A stretch of DNA of 5,073 nucleotides from an uncultured euryarchaeote (GTDB lineage: Archaea; Thermoplasmatota; Poseidoniia; Poseidoniales; Poseidoniaceae), in contig CALCOP010000034.1 in NCBI GenBank assembly GCA_937897365.1, positions 1 to 5,073 on the forward strand, in the 5' to 3' direction. The notes beneath the pieces are model-generated. The model was given only the letters and a program-made list of their open reading frames with translations, had not been told where the DNA came from and searched no databases. The position numbers and the translations under genes were made by a program. How positions within the stretch are numbered: the stretch's first letter is position 1; the number at the start of each line of letters is the position of its first letter. Below are positions 1 through 3,048 of the stretch, in pieces.

Positions 1-1
1 C

Positions 2-550
2 GTTTGTCGAGGTGTATTGGTTGATGCAAACGGACAAAACCTACAGCATCAGGCTGGTCACATCACTGCAGAATATACGGATATGAAATGTGAATTGCAT
101 CGTCTTGGTGGAGACAACGAAGGCACCGTAACTGTAACCGTTGAGTCCATTGACGGCGAGATGATTTGGTCTGGCAGCCAGACGTTTACTTTTAACAATC
201 GAGATTCTGACGGAATGAAGTTGAATGTGGAGATGATTGCAACATCAATTGCTTCGGTCTTATTCATTGCCGTGATTCTGGCGCTTATTTTAATGAAAAA
301 AACACCGAAAGAAGAATATGAAGAAGAATTCATCATGGAAATCCAGCCCAGTATCAATTCAAATGGACCTCCAGTTTCGCTGAATGGTCCACCAATATCT
401 CATGAAAAAGCGAAGGCTTCTGTCCACCAAGTTAGCATCAATGAACAAGAGAATTTAGGTCCGCAAGTTCCGGCAGAGGGCTTACCAGCCGGATGGACGA
501 TGGAACAGTGGCAATACTATGGTCAGCAATATCTTGACCGGAAACAATAA
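2..550 (+). CDS. Single-pass membrane protein with Poseidoniia-type C-terminal PAGWTMEQW tail (5' partial)
   Basis: The frame is open to the left edge, so the true start lies outside the window; the in-frame TTG at 17 is probably internal. The visible 182 residues begin with a polar, Thr/Val-rich stretch of alternating residues (VTVTVES, IWSGSQTFTF) that looks like the end of an extracellular beta-sandwich domain. One hydrophobic helix follows (about nt 233-295, IATSIASVLFIAVILALIL), then Lys-Lys and a Glu-rich segment, which places the C-terminus in the cytoplasm. The tail has a short NGPPxS repeat and ends in the motif PAGWTMEQWQYYGQQYL (nt 482-538). I recognise this motif from the ends of many Marine Group II membrane proteins; its function is unknown to me. 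The gene is followed after 25 bases by a small membrane protein and is probably the first visible member of a three-gene operon. The role is unknown; a secreted or surface-anchored sensor or adhesin-like protein is a guess. Confidence 0.8.
   Translation, partial: VCRGVLVDANGQNLQHQAGHITAEYTDMKCELHRLGGDNEGTVTVTVESIDGEMIWSGSQTFTFNNRDSDGMKLNVEMIATSIASVLFIAVILALILMKKTPKEEYEEEFIMEIQPSINSNGPPVSLNGPPISHEKAKASVHQVSINEQENLGPQVPAEGLPAGWTMEQWQYYGQQYLDRKQ
233..295 (+). other. Transmembrane helix of the 5'-partial membrane protein
   Basis: This run of about 21 mostly Ile/Leu/Val/Ala residues is followed directly by Lys-Lys and acidic residues. The positive-inside pattern puts the N-terminal domain outside the cell and the tail inside. 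Confidence 0.75.
362..400 (+). repeat. Short NGPPxS coding tandem repeat
   Basis: Two copies of Asn-Gly-Pro-Pro-(Val/Ile)-Ser lie seven codons apart in the cytoplasmic tail. The copies differ at synonymous positions (GGA/GGT, CCT/CCA), so this is an old or selected repeat, not a recent slippage event. It probably forms a flexible linker between the membrane helix and the C-terminal motif. Confidence 0.5.
482..538 (+). other. Conserved C-terminal tail motif PAGWTMEQWQYYGQQYL
   Basis: The last residues of the first protein carry G-W-T-M-E-Q-W-x-Y-Y-G-Q-Q-Y-L-D. Its Trp/Tyr/Gln-rich, amphipathic pattern suggests a short helical docking motif. From memory, near-identical tails (LPxGWTMEQWxxYGxxYL) end many otherwise unrelated Marine Group II proteins. 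The function is unknown to me. Confidence 0.6.
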
Positions 551-563
551 CATGCCAACTTAA

Positions 564-570
564 TGAGGAG
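564..570 (+). promoter_or_regulatory. Ribosome binding site TGAGGAG of the 59-residue protein
   Basis: This strong Shine-Dalgarno sequence lies five bases before the ATG at 576. It decides that start and supports the small open frame as a real gene. Confidence 0.75.
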
Positions 571-575
571 ATTTC

Positions 576-755
576 ATGGAATCTGCCACTTACCCTCCTG
601 TCTGGTATCTTTTGTGGCTTGTCATTGCAGTATGTGGTGTAGGAACTTGGTTCCTTCGAAACTTTACTGAACGCGTTGAAGCAACTCGTCTTGTAGCATT
701 TACGGGTGTTGCTGCAATGAGCGTCATGGTGGTTTGGACCTTCACTGAGTTTTAG
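576..755 (+). CDS. Small two-helix membrane protein, 59 residues, unknown function
   Basis: ATG at 576 to TAG at 753-755, preceded by TGAGGAG with a five-base gap. The protein starts M-E-S-A-T-Y-P-P and has two hydrophobic segments: residues 9-27 (WYLLWLVIAVCGVGTWFL) and about 38-56 (RLVAFTGVAAMSVMVVWTF). A charged loop joins them (RNFTERVEATR, Arg/Glu-rich). The helical hairpin would have its loop most likely in the cytoplasm. It follows the single-pass membrane protein by 25 bases and precedes the PqqD-like gene by 8, so the three are probably co-transcribed. I do not recognise the family. It has no RiPP precursor features such as a leader with a Cys- or Gly-rich core, so it is a poor candidate for a substrate of the adjacent PqqD-like protein. 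The small size, strong ribosome binding site and tight packing argue that it is real. Confidence 0.8.
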   Translation: MESATYPPVWYLLWLVIAVCGVGTWFLRNFTERVEATRLVAFTGVAAMSVMVVWTFTEF

Positions 756-758
756 GTG
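755..758 (+). promoter_or_regulatory. Ribosome binding site GGTG of the PqqD-like gene
   Basis: GGTG lies five bases before the ATG at 764 and overlaps the TAG stop of the previous gene. The arrangement supports translational coupling of the two genes and fixes the start at 764. Confidence 0.6.
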
Positions 759-763
759 TAATT

Positions 764-1318
764 ATGAATTTAGCAGACGCCGATGACCACCAGTATTCGG
801 GATTCTTTCCTTGCCGTTTGCCAGTTTGGTGGGGTAGGGTTGGCTCTGTAGGGCCGCACTGTATTGCAGAAGGTGTTTCCGGTAAAAAAATAGTATTGAG
901 GATTGAAAAACGATTTACAAGGTTTGAAAAAATTCTTGCGAAAGTATTACGCGCACCTCGGGAAGTCCGGCGGCCACTTGATGAAATGAACAGTATGCTT
1001 TGGGAATTATGCGATGGTTCACGAAGCTTTCAAGCCATATGCGAACACATGAATGAAGTGTTCAAAGAAGACATTGCACCTGCAGTCGATCGAACTGCAA
1101 GTGGAATTGACGCTCTAAAATCACGCAATCTCATGACTGTTTTACATGAGCCTTTTGCTGGGAAATGGAACATTGGTCCAGGAATAACACCATCCAACCA
1201 GTCACTACGGCAAGACAATGGAAATATTCCGTATGATGTTGAGCCTCGAAGCGAAGCTGAGCGGCATGTCATTCAAGTAACTCACAAAGAAGCTCAACTG
1301 GACGTCCAATCCGAGTAA
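764..1318 (+). CDS. PqqD-like winged-helix (RRE-type) protein with long C-terminal tail
   Basis: The protein has 184 residues. Residues about 47-127 match the PqqD-like family pattern: a basic stretch (R-I-E-K-R-F-T-R-F), then P-x-x-V-R-R-P-L-D-E-M-N-S-M-L-W (Leu72-Asp73, Trp80), D-G-S-R-S at 84-88, a helix A-I-C-E-H-M-N-E-V-F, and a closing I-D-A-L-K-S-R-N-L. Family members form a winged-helix dimer, the RiPP recognition element, that delivers a peptide to a radical SAM enzyme in PQQ and other RiPP pathways. Many stand-alone homologues have no known role. Classical PqqD is only about 90 residues; here there is an aromatic, Gly-rich N-terminal extension (about 45 residues) and a polar tail (about 57 residues). 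No radical SAM gene or peptide precursor is present in the window. The last 50 bases overlap the converging arsC-like gene, so the final residues are probably not under strong selection. The family call is fairly secure; the function is not known. Confidence 0.75.
   Translation: MNLADADDHQYSGFFPCRLPVWWGRVGSVGPHCIAEGVSGKKIVLRIEKRFTRFEKILAKVLRAPREVRRPLDEMNSMLWELCDGSRSFQAICEHMNEVFKEDIAPAVDRTASGIDALKSRNLMTVLHEPFAGKWNIGPGITPSNQSLRQDNGNIPYDVEPRSEAERHVIQVTHKEAQLDVQSE
1269..1318. other. 50-base convergent coding overlap
   Basis: The 3' ends of the PqqD-like gene (+) and the arsC-like gene (-) overlap by 50 bases. The overlap includes the conserved G-R-P-V-E segment of ArsC (Arg106 codon at 1302-1304), opposite the polar tail of the PqqD-like protein. 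There is no room for an intergenic terminator, so each transcript must end inside, or run antisense to, the other gene. Confidence 0.8.
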
Positions 1319-1619
1319 CTGTTCCATCATCTAACCACGGACGTTCCATGAGATGGCCGTGTTCTGAAAGAAAGCGTGCAATTGACTCAATACTTGTTGG
1401 ATCGATATCAGCAGAATCAAGTTCCTTGAATGCTTTGTCCTTCCATCGTATTGCATTGTGAATATCACCATCAAGACGCGATAAAAGCGAATGGATGGTT
1501 TCGTAGTCAAGCGGTGATTTCAGATAAAGATGGACATCAACATCCAACGAAGACGATTCACAAAGTGCAACTGCTTGACGAGATTTTGAACATCGCGGAT
1601 TGTGATAGATGATTGCCAT
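1269..1619 (-). CDS. arsC: ArsC-family reductase (glutaredoxin-type arsenate reductase-like)
   Basis: This complete 116-residue protein has a thioredoxin-like fold of ArsC type. The N-terminus reads I-Y-H-N-P-R-C-S-K-S-R, with the catalytic cysteine at position 10 in the CxxS context typical of this family. The three arginines that bind the oxyanion in E. coli plasmid ArsC (Arg60, Arg94, Arg107) have counterparts at Arg58 (A-I-R-W-K), Arg93 (M-E-R-P) and Arg106 (G-R-P-V-E). The known reaction is reduction of arsenate to arsenite with glutathione/glutaredoxin or another thiol. In an archaeon the electron donor would probably differ. The length matches the short chromosomal forms (about 115 residues). 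ATG at 1619 lies 22 bases after the stop of the FGE-like gene, with only a weak GAGA site, so it is probably the last gene of that operon. The gene ends in 50 bases of antisense overlap with the PqqD-like gene. No arsB/acr3 or arsR is seen, so the substrate is unproven; YfgD-like relatives have uncertain substrates. Confidence 0.88.
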   Translation of the reverse strand: MAIIYHNPRCSKSRQAVALCESSSLDVDVHLYLKSPLDYETIHSLLSRLDGDIHNAIRWKDKAFKELDSADIDPTSIESIARFLSEHGHLMERPWLDDGTVTRIGRPVELLCELLE

Positions 1620-1641
1620 AAATCTCGCTAACTAACGTATC

Positions 1642-2388
1642 TTAAAGTGGTTGCCAAACCAATCGAAATCCAATGCCGTCGCTTTGGAGGTTCACTTCTG
1701 CTGAACCACGTGAAGCACAGCGAGTTGAATCTGATTCAGTAAACCAAGAGCCACCACGGTGGACCTTTTTCTGTATATCGGGGACGAAAACCGGTTGTTG
1801 AGTACTGTTGTGTGAACTGTAATCCATGACGAATGAATCTTGACACCATTCTGAAACCTGTCCATGCAGGTCTAAAAATCCCCAAGGGTTCGGTTTTTTC
1901 TGACCTACTTCTCTCGTACTTGCGCCCGAATTACCTGCGTGCCAACCATGATCGTTTAATTCACCATCTCGATTGCCAAAAGCCCAGCGAGTAGAGGTCC
2001 CGGCTCGTGCCATATATTCCCACTCTGCCTCGCTTGGTAGACGCCAAATTCCTTTCACGCCTAATCTCTCTACATCTGCATCCTGTTGATTGAGAATATC
2101 GATGAAATCTTGAACATCATTCCACGAAACTTGTTCTACGGGACGAAGACCCGCTGCCCAACCGTCTGTAAATGCTGATGGGTTATTCTGCATGATTGCT
2201 TGCCAATGAGCCTGAGTCACTGGCCGTTCCCCACAAAAAAAGGGTTCAGTAACATGGACTTCATGCGGAGGTTGTTCATTGCGTGTGCCGTTCGCATCAC
2301 CCATCACAAAGGTTCCCGGCTCGACAAGGATATATCGCCCACCAAAATCATCGTCAAAGTACGGGCGGTCGTCTGCCATTATCCTCAC
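1642..2388 (-). CDS. FGE/SUMF1-like (formylglycine-generating enzyme family) protein without the catalytic cysteine pair
   Basis: This 248-residue protein is a complete FGE-sulfatase domain (SUMF1/EgtB/PvdO group, C-type-lectin-like fold). Landmarks are V-E-P-G-T-F-V-M-G (22-30), N-E-Q-P-P-H-E-V-H-V (38-46), R-P-V-T-Q-A-H-W (55-62), R-P-V-E-Q-V-S-W-N-D (82-91), W-R-L-P-S-E-A-E-W-E-Y-M-A-R (115-128), N-P-W-G-F-L-D-L-H-G-Q-V-S-E-W-C (167-182), R-G-G-S-W (211-215) and G-F-R-L-V (240-244). In true FGE a copper-binding Cys pair follows the GGS motif (human Cys336 and Cys341). Here the stretch is S-W-F-T-E-S-D-S-T-R-C, with no Cys at either place and a shorter loop, so sulfatase activation is unlikely. 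No signal peptide is seen. The GTG at 2388 overlaps the flavoprotein stop by 4 bases. ATG at 2379, with GAGG just upstream, is an equally good start (245 residues) and would leave a gap of 5 bases. Either way the gene is translationally coupled. The substrate is unknown. Confidence 0.88.
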   Translation of the reverse strand: MRIMADDRPYFDDDFGGRYILVEPGTFVMGDANGTRNEQPPHEVHVTEPFFCGERPVTQAHWQAIMQNNPSAFTDGWAAGLRPVEQVSWNDVQDFIDILNQQDADVERLGVKGIWRLPSEAEWEYMARAGTSTRWAFGNRDGELNDHGWHAGNSGASTREVGQKKPNPWGFLDLHGQVSEWCQDSFVMDYSSHNSTQQPVFVPDIQKKVHRGGSWFTESDSTRCASRGSAEVNLQSDGIGFRLVWQPL

Positions 2389-2942
2389 TCACTTTTCAAT
2401 GCGAAGAGAGCGCATGTATCGAGAACAGAGTCAACCAAAGAGTGAAGCCTCATTTCAACATCAGCATCGATCAATTTTCCATCTTCAGAAAAAGCATCTT
2501 TCACTCGACCAATCGCCAGTTGTTCGGGAACAGGCCAAGCATGAAGCCAACGCAGCATAATTCGCATGTGATTAAGCGTATTCGAATTTTGCATACCGCC
2601 AAGAGTGGACATCAAACCGAATGGTTTGCCACCTACATGCTTGTCGTAAAGCCAATCAAAAGTATTTTTCATTACCCCCGACATAGTGCCATGATATTCT
2701 GGCGAACATATCAAAAAACCATCGCATGAAGATGCAAGAGACTGAAACTCTTTCACATTCTCATTCTCCCAACATCCATCTTCCCCAACAAACGGTAATG
2801 GCTTCAACGCACAATCCCAAAAGATAATTTCTGCACCCTTTGAACGAGCATAATCAAGTGCATGATTGACCAGCATTCCGCTCTTCGATGTTGAGCGGTA
2901 CTCTCCTGAAAGTCCAAGAATGCGTACTGGTGACTGAGTCAT
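2385..2942 (-). CDS. NAD(P)H-dependent FMN reductase-family flavoprotein
   Basis: This 185-residue protein has a flavodoxin-like fold of the FMN_red family. It starts with strand 1 and the phosphate loop (I-L-G-L-S-G-E-Y-R-S-T-S-K-S, residues 8-21; family consensus GSxRxxSxS). At residues 80-98 it carries S-P-E-Y-H-G-T-M-S-G-V-M-K-N-T-F-D-W-L, the family signature that contacts the isoalloxazine ring. A G-G-M-Q-N-S segment (115-120) follows, also typical. Members reduce FMN, quinones, azo dyes or metal oxyanions with NAD(P)H and usually form dimers or tetramers in the cytoplasm. I chose ATG at 2942 because it lies directly before strand 1 and has AGTAGG four bases upstream. The frame is open upstream to a GTG at 3047, but those 35 extra residues have no family counterpart and lie in the divergent promoter region. 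It is the first gene of the leftward operon. It is shorter than ArsH and lacks the ArsH-type N-terminal extension, so I do not call it ArsH. Confidence 0.88.
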   Translation of the reverse strand: MTQSPVRILGLSGEYRSTSKSGMLVNHALDYARSKGAEIIFWDCALKPLPFVGEDGCWENENVKEFQSLASSCDGFLICSPEYHGTMSGVMKNTFDWLYDKHVGGKPFGLMSTLGGMQNSNTLNHMRIMLRWLHAWPVPEQLAIGRVKDAFSEDGKLIDADVEMRLHSLVDSVLDTCALFALKSE

Positions 2943-3048
2943 GGTTCCTACTTTGGAAGGCGGCATTTGAATATAGTGCAGAAAATCAGTAGAACATCGA
3001 GAAGCAATGCTTATGCCAGTCGCATCACCGCTTAGAATTGGTGACACT
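2943..3048. promoter_or_regulatory. Divergent intergenic promoter region
   Basis: About 106 bases separate the leftward flavoprotein operon from the rightward EF-hand/TPR gene. The one clearly A/T-rich element is TTTGAATATAG (2966-2976). Read on the minus strand (CTATATTCAAA) it lies about 26 bases before the ATG at 2942, the right distance for an archaeal TATA box with an almost absent leader. Read on the plus strand it would place a start site near 3000. No convincing BRE or operator palindrome was seen by eye. The region's role is inferred mainly from gene orientation. Confidence 0.35.
3040..3044 (+). promoter_or_regulatory. Ribosome binding site GGTGA selecting the GTG start at 3049
   Basis: GGTGA is a strong archaeal Shine-Dalgarno sequence. 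From GGTG to the GTG at 3049 the gap is five bases, the same as for the starts at 576 and 764. To the ATG at 3058 it would be 14 bases, which is too far. This favours GTG, though ATG codons at 3007, 3013 and 3058 are also in frame. Confidence 0.5.

Noticed and set aside
58..357. A 99-codon minus-strand open frame
   Set aside because: It is antisense to the first membrane protein, and its hydrophobic stretch is only the complement of the real membrane helix.
576..755. The 59-residue protein as a RiPP precursor for the PqqD-like protein
   Set aside because: It consists of two membrane helices and a short charged loop, with no leader/core division and no Cys-, Gly- or Ser-rich core.
884..891. 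A-run as a possible minus-strand terminator T-tract for the arsC operon
   Set aside because: It lies about 380 bases past the arsC stop, inside the PqqD-like coding region, and has no supporting feature.
1642..2388. Calling this an active sulfatase-modifying enzyme
   Set aside because: The cysteine pair after the RGGS motif is missing and no sulfatase gene is present in the window.
2283..2729. A 148-codon plus-strand open frame, with two others nearby at 2200-2445 and 2279-2560
   Set aside because: They lie antisense to the well-supported FGE-like and flavoprotein genes, and the translations have no family pattern and a His/Ser/Arg-rich composition typical of shadow frames.
2385..2942. Naming the flavoprotein arsH because arsC is nearby
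   Set aside because: The motif S-P-E-Y-H-G-T-M-S-G-V-M-K-N is generic to the FMN reductase family, the N-terminal extension typical of ArsH is absent, and no arsenite pump or ArsR is in view.
2385..3047. Longer flavoprotein starting at GTG 3047
   Set aside because: The extra 35 residues precede the first strand of the fold, have no ribosome binding site and would occupy the promoter region of the divergent gene.
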